Shown here: piece by piece, positions 1-6,732 of the stretch
How positions within the stretch are numbered: position 1 is the stretch's first letter
Layout of the letters: each line of letters opens with the position of its first letter
Made by a program: the position numbers and the translations under genes
Source: a virus
DNA: 44,680 nt
Direction: 5' to 3' (one strand)
Virus record (IMG/VR): IMGVR_UViG_3300009086_000032
Span: 1-44,680 of that record
The notes under the pieces: model-generated
What the model was told of the DNA's origin: nothing
Databases searched by the model: none
Seen by the model: only the letters and a program-made list of their open reading frames with translations

Positions 1-542
1 ACATCTTTCGCATCTATTCTTTCTTCGTCCAATCCTTGTTTAGTAATGATGGCGGAAACACTGTGAACAACCATCGACATTCCAAGTTCAACTTGATCGG
101 CATTTAGGTTAGAGTCCATCAATGCCTTGTAAGGTGGATACTTCATCTCAATCGAAACTTCATCTGTCAGTTCGACAGTTGGTTTCCTTTCCCCGATCTC
201 AACATTAATACTAGATAGATCAACTGAGTATTCGTGTTGTGTGCTACACTCCTTACACTTCAACATCACAGTTGATTTCTCACCTGCCGACTTAGATCGT
301 ATCTGTGTAAACAAATACTCAACATCAAATGTCGCTAAGTCATGTACTTTAGTGTTCTCTTGAAGACATGCTTCAATGGTAGAGACGATTGCTTTTAACG
401 CTTGTTTCTGGTCACCAGATTCAAACGCCATCATCAACACTTTTTCTTCCTTTACAAGATACGGTCGAAAACTGACCCTTTCCCCTGTTGAAGGCACCGT
501 TGTCTCATATATCGGTGCTGAGTTTAACTTTGGTAATGCCAT
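1..542 (-). CDS. 26: gp26-like baseplate hub protein, 3' end beyond window
   Basis: This is the first ~180 codons of a protein starting MALPKLNSAPIYETTVPSTG, translated by me from the minus strand; the 3' end runs off the window. The start (LPKLN..Y....PSTG...FRPYLVKEEKVLM.A.ESGD) matches the T4 base-plate protein family (gp26) as seen in marine T4-like phages, a hub assembly/structural protein of about 210-250 residues. A CxxC pair (residues ~96-99, CKEC) lies within the family's small Cys-containing segment. The start codon at 542 is supported by an AGGAG Shine-Dalgarno 5-6 bases upstream. It is the last visible gene of the minus-strand hub block and has its own candidate late promoter (TCTAAATA) inside the end of the preceding gene. 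Confidence 0.8.
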   Translation of the reverse strand, partial: MALPKLNSAPIYETTVPSTGERVSFRPYLVKEEKVLMMAFESGDQKQALKAIVSTIEACLQENTKVHDLATFDVEYLFTQIRSKSAGEKSTVMLKCKECSTQHEYSVDLSSINVEIGERKPTVELTDEVSIEMKYPPYKALMDSNLNADQVELGMSMVVHSVSAIITKQGLDEERIDAKD

Positions 543-577
543 TTCATTCTCCTATAATGTAGAAATGATGTAGTTAA

Positions 578-1288
578 CTAGAATATATTTAGACCACCTA
601 GTATCTGTCCAAATATACTTTTCGCATCATGTGCCTTACTATACCAATCTTTGAACTTGAATGATATAGTAATTTCCATGACTGCATTTTCTTGTTCGTC
701 TCCTAACTGAATATCACCTAACGTTGTAGGTATCGCTTCAATCAATCGACATGTGTAACTCGGTTCGTCATTCGTTGATAGATCCAAGTCTATCTCACCT
801 TGTGAGAACTTGAACGGGCCAATGTCGGGTAGTCTGTTACGTATGGTCGGACTAACTTTGTTTAGGAAAGGAATCTGTTTATTATAGAGGGCAACAGACG
901 TTCCTTTCTTTAATGTTTCGATAACAATATCACGTGCATAATCTTTATAGTAACCAACTTCCCCTCTAGACCACGCTGCACTCTGCCACTCTTCGAAGTA
1001 GTTCTTTACTACGTGTGTTGATGGTACGTGGAAAACCATAGTAACTTCACTCACAGTCATTGCATTCACAATGTCATGTTTGAATGTACCCATTTGTTTT
1101 TCAATAGTTCCTAACTGTCTGCCTGGCAGAGTTACTGCTTTACAGATCAAGTTTAGGTCTTTGGTATCATAACCATTGATTGGTGGCAACTGAACACGGA
1201 ATAAATTAGGTCGTTGAAAACCCTGACTCCTACCCATAAGGGTTTTGAGTTGTTCGATGTTACCAATTACGTTCGCCTTATTAGCCAT
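578..1288 (-). CDS. tail-tube-fold baseplate protein, probable gp54-like tube initiator
   Basis: A 236-residue protein. The segments NLFRVQLPP, LICKAVTLPGRQLGT, SEVTMVFHV..THVVKNYFEEW and the C-terminal ITISFKFKDWYS match the Gp19/gp54 tail-tube fold: an N-terminal strand, a LPG loop, a beta-sandwich and a closing strand. In T4, gp48 and gp54 are tube-like proteins that cap the baseplate and start tube polymerisation. gp48 is encoded separately at 2436, so this second tube-like protein in the hub block most likely fills the gp54 role. That assignment is inference; a main tube (gp19) paralogue or an extra hub ring is the alternative. The start overlaps the end of the upstream gene by 8 bases, indicating translational coupling. 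No strong Shine-Dalgarno is visible. Confidence 0.72.
   Translation of the reverse strand: MANKANVIGNIEQLKTLMGRSQGFQRPNLFRVQLPPINGYDTKDLNLICKAVTLPGRQLGTIEKQMGTFKHDIVNAMTVSEVTMVFHVPSTHVVKNYFEEWQSAAWSRGEVGYYKDYARDIVIETLKKGTSVALYNKQIPFLNKVSPTIRNRLPDIGPFKFSQGEIDLDLSTNDEPSYTCRLIEAIPTTLGDIQLGDEQENAVMEITISFKFKDWYSKAHDAKSIFGQILGGLNIF
586..593 (-). promoter_or_regulatory. candidate T4-type late promoter for gp26
   Basis: Minus-strand TCTAAATA (7 of 8 to TATAAATA), 44 bases before the gp26 start, inside the end of the tube-fold gene. Inferred from match and position. Confidence 0.45.
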
Positions 1289-1886
1289 CTATCTTTTGCC
1301 TTGAATCGTAGAATACTTTCTGTGAGTTTGCCTTTCTGAACTGTGCAGTCGGTAAGAATGTTGCAATTTCCCACTCTGGTGTTTGAACTTCTGCAAAACG
1401 ACTCTTTACATGTTTAGTCAGATAGTGTTTCAAACAAGGTTTATAGTACCGCATCTTTGCGGTCTTCTGTAAAATACCATATGTCAACCGCATTCTTGAA
1501 GACTGTGTCATCTTTGTACCAATCACGTCCATCAATGCATCTAAGAATTTCGCACGTAAAATGGGCGGAAGGTAATGCAAGTTAAGACCATAGAAACCAT
1601 CTTTTGCAGGCCCAACGATTATCACCAATGGGAATATATCATAGTAAGGCAACGTCTTCTTATGTTTTGGGTCATATGAAAACATCTGCATAGAACCAAT
1701 CAACTCTCGATTATCCGCCTTTGATGCATCACGTTTTTTCAACGGATCTTCTCTCATCAATGCTTCACGATTGATCGAACGCAGATTCGATGCCTTTTGT
1801 CGGAACCAATCACGACTTTCCTTCGTTCGGGGTGTTATGCCCGCACGGAATGCCTGTAGTTCTAGTCTTTGAAATAAATTACTCAT
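1281..1886 (-). CDS. conserved T4-like virion assembly protein, function unassigned
   Basis: A 201-residue basic protein. The N-terminal third (residues 1-60) is charged and looks alpha-helical. The central part, MFSYDPKHKKTLPYYDIFPL followed by GFYGLNLHYLPP, looks like a conserved core seen in marine T4-like phages, but I cannot name the family with certainty. Its place next to gp4 recalls T4 gene 2 (DNA end protector), and its place in the gp26 block recalls gene 51 (hub assembly); neither is proven. A perfect TATAAATA box ends only five bases before the ATG, with no Shine-Dalgarno, so a late transcript from it could be leaderless. The 3' end overlaps the tube-fold gene by 8 bases. Confidence 0.6.
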   Translation of the reverse strand: MSNLFQRLELQAFRAGITPRTKESRDWFRQKASNLRSINREALMREDPLKKRDASKADNRELIGSMQMFSYDPKHKKTLPYYDIFPLVIIVGPAKDGFYGLNLHYLPPILRAKFLDALMDVIGTKMTQSSRMRLTYGILQKTAKMRYYKPCLKHYLTKHVKSRFAEVQTPEWEIATFLPTAQFRKANSQKVFYDSRQKIDG

Positions 1887-1891
1887 ACGTC

Positions 1892-1899
1892 TATTTATA
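1892..1899 (-). promoter_or_regulatory. T4-type late promoter, possible leaderless transcript
   Basis: Minus-strand TATAAATA, a perfect match, ending 5 bases before the ATG at 1886. With the usual T4 late spacing (box about -13 to -6), the start site falls on or next to the A of the ATG. Confidence 0.68.
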
Positions 1900-1900
1900 C

Positions 1901-2380
1901 TTATTTTTTACGTTTCTTGAAAGGTTTTAATGGTTTTGTTGATTTAGGCATCAATCCCATCGCAGTTAACTCTTTCTCTGTCCAGATCTCGAATCCCCAC
2001 CCCCGATCTTTTGCGTATTCTACGGCCGCCTTCCATTTGTTCTGGTTCTTGACATAGGTAAATGATTCTGTTAACATACGTTTAGTACGCCTACCTTTCA
2101 TCTTGGGTAGTTGGGTTTCCTTGAAAGGTTTCACTTCGATCAGTTTGGTTTGACCATTTTTGTAGACAATAACGAAATCCATGAAGTAACGATGATACTT
2201 TCGATCGACTTCATATAGATACGGTATAACGATCTCTTCTGATCCCCATTCTTTGACATCAGAAGAGTTATCACAATACTTCATTACATACTTTTCCCAT
2301 AGTGATCGATACACTATGTTGGTCACATCACCTAAATATTTGTCAGGGTTTTTAGGTTTAAATTTGCCCGAATATGCCAT
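1901..2380 (-). CDS. 4: gp4 head completion protein
   Basis: I place the start at the internal ATG (2380; MAYSGKFKPKNPDKYLGD), not the longer reading frame, because family members begin MxYSGKxxPKNPxKYxGD and an AAGGA Shine-Dalgarno lies just upstream. The product is 159 residues, close to T4 gp4 (150). The motifs YRSLWE, CD, V.EW.SEE..IPY, HRY..DF and the Lys-rich end match the gp4/gp50 head-completion family. This family is thought to have a TnsA-like nuclease-type fold (E..., D..., E.K pattern: SEEIVIPY, MDFVIV, LIEVKP). It acts after DNA packaging to finish the head before tail joining. It is divergent from gp48, with 55 bases between the two starts. Confidence 0.9.
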   Translation of the reverse strand: MAYSGKFKPKNPDKYLGDVTNIVYRSLWEKYVMKYCDNSSDVKEWGSEEIVIPYLYEVDRKYHRYFMDFVIVYKNGQTKLIEVKPFKETQLPKMKGRRTKRMLTESFTYVKNQNKWKAAVEYAKDRGWGFEIWTEKELTAMGLMPKSTKPLKPFKKRKK

Positions 2381-2388
2381 ATAATCCT

Positions 2389-2396
2389 TATAAATA
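2389..2396 (+). promoter_or_regulatory. T4-type late promoter for the gp48 block
   Basis: Perfect TATAAATA 40 bases before the gp48 start, in the 55-base divergent region between gp4 and gp48. Confidence 0.8.
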
Positions 2397-2418
2397 GAAA
2401 TAGTAGTTTTAATAACCC

Positions 2419-2426
2419 TATTTAGT
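2419..2426 (-). promoter_or_regulatory. weak candidate late promoter for gp4
   Basis: Minus-strand ACTAAATA (6 of 8), 39 bases before the gp4 ATG, facing away from the gp48 promoter. It is the only late-type box upstream of gp4 in the divergent region. Confidence 0.35.
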
Positions 2427-2435
2427 GGAAAACTT

Positions 2436-3455
2436 ATGCCAGCAAAAAACACATTCAAATATCCTCTTCATGACGAAGAAGATTATAAAGGTCGAATAAG
2501 ATTCACGCTCTTTGCGGAACAGTATTTCAATACTGGTCTGTCAGATGTGTTGTCTTCGAAGAAGTCCGATATGTCGGCACTTAAAGACAAGCGACAAGAA
2601 CTTTTAGATCAAAGTAAAGCAGAAGCAAAAGATGACGGTGGATTCGCAACCAAGACTTCTACTGATGCATTGTCCGAAGTAACTGCACAACTAGAAGAAC
2701 TAGAGAAGGACGTGGGTGCATTTAACGGTTTTAAGAATGAAACCGAAATGGGTATGAGACCCAGACAGATCGTTGACACCGAAGTGTTATTATATCTTCC
2801 ACAGGGTTTACAGTTTAGAGATAACGTTACATATGAGAATGTCGATGTAGGATCAACAGGTGCAGCAGTCGCTGGTGGTGCATCTGCGTTGGCTGCAATG
2901 ACAGATGGTGTTTCTTCTTTTGTACAAGGTATGAGTGGTGGGGGTGCGAATGACGGTCTTGCAAAACTTGCAACAGTAAGAATGGCACAAGCGGCAGGTA
3001 AATTTAGTGATGAGGTTACGGCAGGTCTTAAACTACAGACTGGTGTTACTACTAATCCAAACACACGCTCGTTATTCAAACAAGTTAACATGCGAGAGTT
3101 TCAATTCAACTTCAAGATGATTGCACGATCTAAAGCAGAAGCAGACCAGATCAAAAGAATTATTGCATTCTTCCGTAGTGAATTGTATCCCGAAGATATT
3201 CCAGTAACTATCGGTGGCCAAGAGTTGTCTCTTGGTTATCAGTTCCCCAATAAGTTTAACCTTGAGTTTGAATACGATGGTAAGACTATTGCACATAAAG
3301 TTAAACCATGTTTCTTACGTTCGGTCGATACCACATACAACGCAAGTCAGATGGCGTTCCATGATGACGGCGAGTTCCTTGAAGTAGACATGAATCTCAA
3401 CTTCACCGAAACCGTCACTCTTTCTAAGAAAGATATCTCAGAGGGTGGATTCTAA
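2436..3455 (+). CDS. 48: gp48 baseplate tail-tube cap
   Basis: A 339-residue protein matching the T4 tail-cap family (T4 gp48, 364 aa). The N-terminus (FKYPLHDEEDYKGRIRF) and the C-terminal tube-fold half (NPNTRSLFKQVNMREFQFNFKM, then IKRIIAFFRSELYPE and FPNKFNLEFEY) are the recognisable blocks. A coiled, Lys/Glu-rich segment (residues ~45-95) and a Gly/Ala-rich segment (~140-170) lie between them. gp48 sits on the hub and templates polymerisation of the tail tube. It is the first gene of the plus-strand baseplate block, ~40 bases downstream of a perfect TATAAATA late promoter, and is followed without a gap by gp53. Confidence 0.9.
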   Translation: MPAKNTFKYPLHDEEDYKGRIRFTLFAEQYFNTGLSDVLSSKKSDMSALKDKRQELLDQSKAEAKDDGGFATKTSTDALSEVTAQLEELEKDVGAFNGFKNETEMGMRPRQIVDTEVLLYLPQGLQFRDNVTYENVDVGSTGAAVAGGASALAAMTDGVSSFVQGMSGGGANDGLAKLATVRMAQAAGKFSDEVTAGLKLQTGVTTNPNTRSLFKQVNMREFQFNFKMIARSKAEADQIKRIIAFFRSELYPEDIPVTIGGQELSLGYQFPNKFNLEFEYDGKTIAHKVKPCFLRSVDTTYNASQMAFHDDGEFLEVDMNLNFTETVTLSKKDISEGGF

Positions 3456-4511
3456 ATGAGTACAAAATACTTCCAACAATTTGAAAAGATCTACTATAAG
3501 TTTGGAGACGAGACTTCATATTCTCTTATGCAGAACCTTACCCAGTATGTAGATATAATTGACCAAGTAAAACCACAACAGGCGTTTATGGAAGATTATA
3601 CGATTAAGTCTGGTGATCGACCAGACACTTTGTCTTTGTTGTTATATGGCGACACTCAGTATTACTGGACATTTTATCTTATGAATGACCACTTACGTGA
3701 ATCTGGTTGGCCTCTGATGAACGAAGAAGTACTTGATCGGGCGAAGAAATACTATCCTCACCGTGTAGTTACATCGACAAACGATCTTGCAACTGCATCA
3801 GGTAATCCTCCTAGAGACTTCTCTGTAGGAAGACAAGTGATCGGTCAGGTTTCGGGTACGGTTGGTACTATAGTAAAACGTAATCTAGACTTGGGTCAGT
3901 TAACTATTGATACGACAAATGCGTTCACAACATCCGACAAAGAGTTCGAACTGACAGTTAACTCCAATGGTTTTGGTTCGATAGAAGTAGAACACGAACG
4001 AGAAAAGTTTGATTCTACTGATCTATGGATTCTTCAGAAATACGATATGAACTATCCAACCAACTCAGGAGTTGTGGTTTATGGTTGGGAAGTTAGGTTA
4101 AGTAGTATCTCTACTGAAGCGAACTTGATAAACATACCGTTCGAAGTCGGAACAGGTGCTGGTTTTAAATATGTTCTGACCGCAAGGGTTAATAAGTATA
4201 ATGAGTATGATTCAGTATTTGAAGAAGGTGAACAGATATACTTCAGAGATCCAGGCTCAGGTATGATAGTGTTTGCGGAAATACACAAAGAGTCTACACA
4301 ATATAACGCAGTACACCACTACGAGAATGCAGCTGGTGACTGGGTGGATATAGATCCGTTCGACAAAGTAATTCCCGATGGATTAATTGCGGTTACTAAT
4401 CTGGAAAGACTAAAACAGAAGAACGATGCGTTGAAACAGATTAAGTGTCTGAAGGACACGTCTGTTGATAGTGTGGTAAAAGAATTTTACAAATTGATGA
4501 ATAATAGATGA
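3456..4511 (+). CDS. 53: gp53 baseplate wedge protein, enlarged
   Basis: The first ~110 residues (Y.KFGDETSY.LMQNLTQYVDIIDQV, then YTIKSGDRPDTLSLLLYGDTQYYWTFYLMN) match the T4 gp53 wedge family, which contains a LysM-like fold. gp53 joins neighbouring wedges to the hub. At 351 residues it is much longer than T4 gp53 (196). The added part (~110-290) contains GQVSGTVGTIVKRNLDLGQL and a beta-rich insert, after which an alpha-helical end (LERLKQKNDALKQIKCLKD) returns. The stop overlaps the next start (ATGA). Larger gp53 proteins are usual in marine relatives, so the length is not by itself odd. Confidence 0.88.
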   Translation: MSTKYFQQFEKIYYKFGDETSYSLMQNLTQYVDIIDQVKPQQAFMEDYTIKSGDRPDTLSLLLYGDTQYYWTFYLMNDHLRESGWPLMNEEVLDRAKKYYPHRVVTSTNDLATASGNPPRDFSVGRQVIGQVSGTVGTIVKRNLDLGQLTIDTTNAFTTSDKEFELTVNSNGFGSIEVEHEREKFDSTDLWILQKYDMNYPTNSGVVVYGWEVRLSSISTEANLINIPFEVGTGAGFKYVLTARVNKYNEYDSVFEEGEQIYFRDPGSGMIVFAEIHKESTQYNAVHHYENAAGDWVDIDPFDKVIPDGLIAVTNLERLKQKNDALKQIKCLKDTSVDSVVKEFYKLMNNR

Positions 4512-5845
4512 GTACACAAAACCAGAACCAATCTCAGTATAAAATCACTCAGGCGTACATCACGTCAGAGGTAATGGGTGGTGATGATGAATCAAATCGC
4601 ATTCACGTCAATTCAAACATTATTGAGTTGGTATTCTTTGAAAGTTTGGAAAAACCATATATCTCTGGTCAGGTAGCAATAACAGATGATCAGGGTTTCG
4701 TTGATGGTATATCATTCTCAGGATCAGAAAGACTCTTCATAGAGATTGCATCTGAAGACAAAACACTAGTGCCTGTAATGACTCGGTTCTTCATCATGAC
4801 TAGTATCGATCAGGTAGTTAAATCGAACGATGCTGGTCAGGCGAGTGTTTATCTATTTACGTTGATGGACGAACACGCATTCTTGAGTAAGTCCAAGAAG
4901 ATAAGTCGTACTGTTACTGACACGATAGAGAAAGAGATCACTAAGATATGTGGACAAGATCTCAATAAAGATGTAGATCTTTCGTACTTACATCCTTCTA
5001 TTCAAAACAACATTAAAGTGTTGATACCCTATATGCATCCTCTTGAGGCATGTGATTGGTTGAGAGATCGTGCGACAACAGTAAGTGGTTGTCCGTTGTT
5101 CTTATACGCATCTATCCACGACACTAATATGAGACTTGGTTCTCTAGACAAGATGTTAGAACAGACTACTTGGAATAGTGAACTACCTTACTTGTACTCG
5201 CCATCCAACGTTAAAAAGACAGAGAACAAATCTCCGATACACCGCACATTCCAAATTCAAACTATGAGAGCGGCGAAACTACAGAACACATTAAAACAAA
5301 TGATGTCTGGAGGTGTTGGTTCAACCTATAATAACACAAATTTAGGTACAGGTCAAATATCCTCGGAACGTTTTGATATCACGGATGCACTTGCAAATCT
5401 AACCAAGACAGGTGTGATAAAAGAGAACCAAGAACAGAATGTGTATCCGACTAATTTTAAAATGGACGATAAACTTGTTAACAAGATGGACGCCAAGATC
5501 TTCCATCAAATAACATCTACTGGTACATATGGTACATTCAAAAGTTATCACGATGAGATGAAACCAAGTAGTTTCACGAATAAGGTGACCAACCGTTCAA
5601 TAAGAAACATGTTGTATAAAAATATGTTTGAAGTGACTGTGCCGGGAGCAGGATTCATTGTCTCTAAAGCGAGTGTCGGTGACATGGTTAGAATCGAAAC
5701 CATATCAGATGATGGTGATAGCAAAACATCAATATCTTTTGATCAGTTAAGAACAGGAGATTTTCTCATTTACAATACAAGACATACATTCAAAAATACA
5801 CGTCATGACGTTGTTATGACTGTATGTAAATTGGTGAAAGGATAA
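4508..5845 (+). CDS. gp27-like baseplate hub protein
   Basis: A 445-residue protein. The N-terminal part (ITQAYITSEV....NRIHVNSNIIELVFFESLEKPYISGQVAITDD) and the middle (VYLFTLMDEHAFLSKSKKISRTVTDTIEKEI, then LIPYMHPLEACDWLRDRATT..GCPLFLY) have the layout of the trimeric hub family shared by T4 gp27, Mu gp44 and VgrG N-termini: two tube-like barrels, then a helical segment. The C-terminal domain (residues ~355-445, NMFEVTVPGAGF..GDMVRIE..) is a further barrel. It lies directly before the gp5 OB-fold gene, as gp27 partners gp5 in the puncturing device. The exact orthology to T4 gp27 is inferred from fold-like pattern and position. It overlaps gp53 by 4 bases and the next gene by 1. Confidence 0.75.
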   Translation: MSTQNQNQSQYKITQAYITSEVMGGDDESNRIHVNSNIIELVFFESLEKPYISGQVAITDDQGFVDGISFSGSERLFIEIASEDKTLVPVMTRFFIMTSIDQVVKSNDAGQASVYLFTLMDEHAFLSKSKKISRTVTDTIEKEITKICGQDLNKDVDLSYLHPSIQNNIKVLIPYMHPLEACDWLRDRATTVSGCPLFLYASIHDTNMRLGSLDKMLEQTTWNSELPYLYSPSNVKKTENKSPIHRTFQIQTMRAAKLQNTLKQMMSGGVGSTYNNTNLGTGQISSERFDITDALANLTKTGVIKENQEQNVYPTNFKMDDKLVNKMDAKIFHQITSTGTYGTFKSYHDEMKPSSFTNKVTNRSIRNMLYKNMFEVTVPGAGFIVSKASVGDMVRIETISDDGDSKTSISFDQLRTGDFLIYNTRHTFKNTRHDVVMTVCKLVKG

Positions 5846-6732
5846 TGAAGTCAATAGAGTCAGAATTTTATGGCGATCTAAATCGATGGTTTATTGCTGA
5901 TGTGATAGACCACACGCCTCCATACGGATATGAAGGTCGTGTCAAGATTCGTATTCACGGTGTACATAACCCATCGACACGAGAGATACCACAACACGAC
6001 TTACCTTGGGCCCAAGTAGTACTACCTACGACTGAGGGTGGTGTGTCTGGTTTAGGTAGAACACCTAGACTCACTTCAGGCGCAACTGTATTTGGTTTCT
6101 TCATGGACGGTAAGGCATCTCAGATACCTTTGGTTATAGGATCGATACCTAAGACAGAGTATCCTACTCGTATTCAGAGACAAGTAGAGTTTAATACTGT
6201 TCAGGAAAGGATAGATCAGGAAGAAGTATTCTATGAACAAGAGATAAAGATTGTTGATTCCGATAGGGTAGAAGACGACAAGTTTGAGTTTGTGTATAAC
6301 AACACTATTCATCAACGTAAGATTGAGGCAGTCAAATACTTTCTAAGTAACGGATACACAGTAAATCAATCATTAGGTATTGTGGCGGGTTTACTCTTCA
6401 AATCTAATTTGAATAACACCGCAGTCGAATCGACCGAAGACTTTAACCCATTAGGTATCGCTGGTTGGATAAACGAACGTAAAACAAAACTAAAGAACTT
6501 CTCTAACGATTGGAGAAAGTTTAGTTCTCAATTAGTTTACATAAAGTTCGAACTAAATAGTACGCAAGCAGCTGCTAACATTAGATTGCGTAGGGTCGAT
6601 ACTATTGAGAAGACCGCAAAACATAATTGTCAAACAATATTCGCAAAGTACTATCTAGGTGTCAAAAAGAAAGGTGACTTGGAAAGTATTAATCGATTGG
6701 TTGTTGGACTTCAAGACGTATTGGGTGTATAA
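5845..6732 (+). CDS. 5: gp5-like hub protein: OB-fold plus degenerate lysozyme-like domain
   Basis: Residues ~10-105 are a gp5/VgrG-type OB-fold (WFIADVIDHTPP.GYEGRVKIRIHGVH, DLPWAQVVLPTTEGG, G.TVFGFFMDGKA..PLVIGSIP). A linker of ~50 residues follows. Residues ~155-295 resemble the phage tail lysozyme domain (VKYFLSNGYTVNQSLGIVAGLL, then FNPLGIAGW...R..L.NF). That family normally reads like L-x-x-E-S-x-L at the catalytic glutamate; here residues 183-189 are LLFKSNL, so the Glu position holds Lys186. The muramidase activity is therefore probably lost. The next gene carries an intact-looking amidase. T4 gp5 has OB-fold, lysozyme and beta-helix in one chain; here the three parts are split over this gene and the next two. 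TAATG overlap with the next gene. Confidence 0.82.
   Translation: MKSIESEFYGDLNRWFIADVIDHTPPYGYEGRVKIRIHGVHNPSTREIPQHDLPWAQVVLPTTEGGVSGLGRTPRLTSGATVFGFFMDGKASQIPLVIGSIPKTEYPTRIQRQVEFNTVQERIDQEEVFYEQEIKIVDSDRVEDDKFEFVYNNTIHQRKIEAVKYFLSNGYTVNQSLGIVAGLLFKSNLNNTAVESTEDFNPLGIAGWINERKTKLKNFSNDWRKFSSQLVYIKFELNSTQAAANIRLRRVDTIEKTAKHNCQTIFAKYYLGVKKKGDLESINRLVVGLQDVLGV

Noticed and set aside
376-573. A 65-aa plus-strand frame near the left edge
   Set aside because: It lies antisense to the well-supported gp26 gene, has no ribosome site and no recognisable motif.
2381-2458. Upstream 26-residue extension of gp4
   Set aside because: It would run into the gp48 coding sequence; the family begins MxYSGKF and a Shine-Dalgarno supports 2380.
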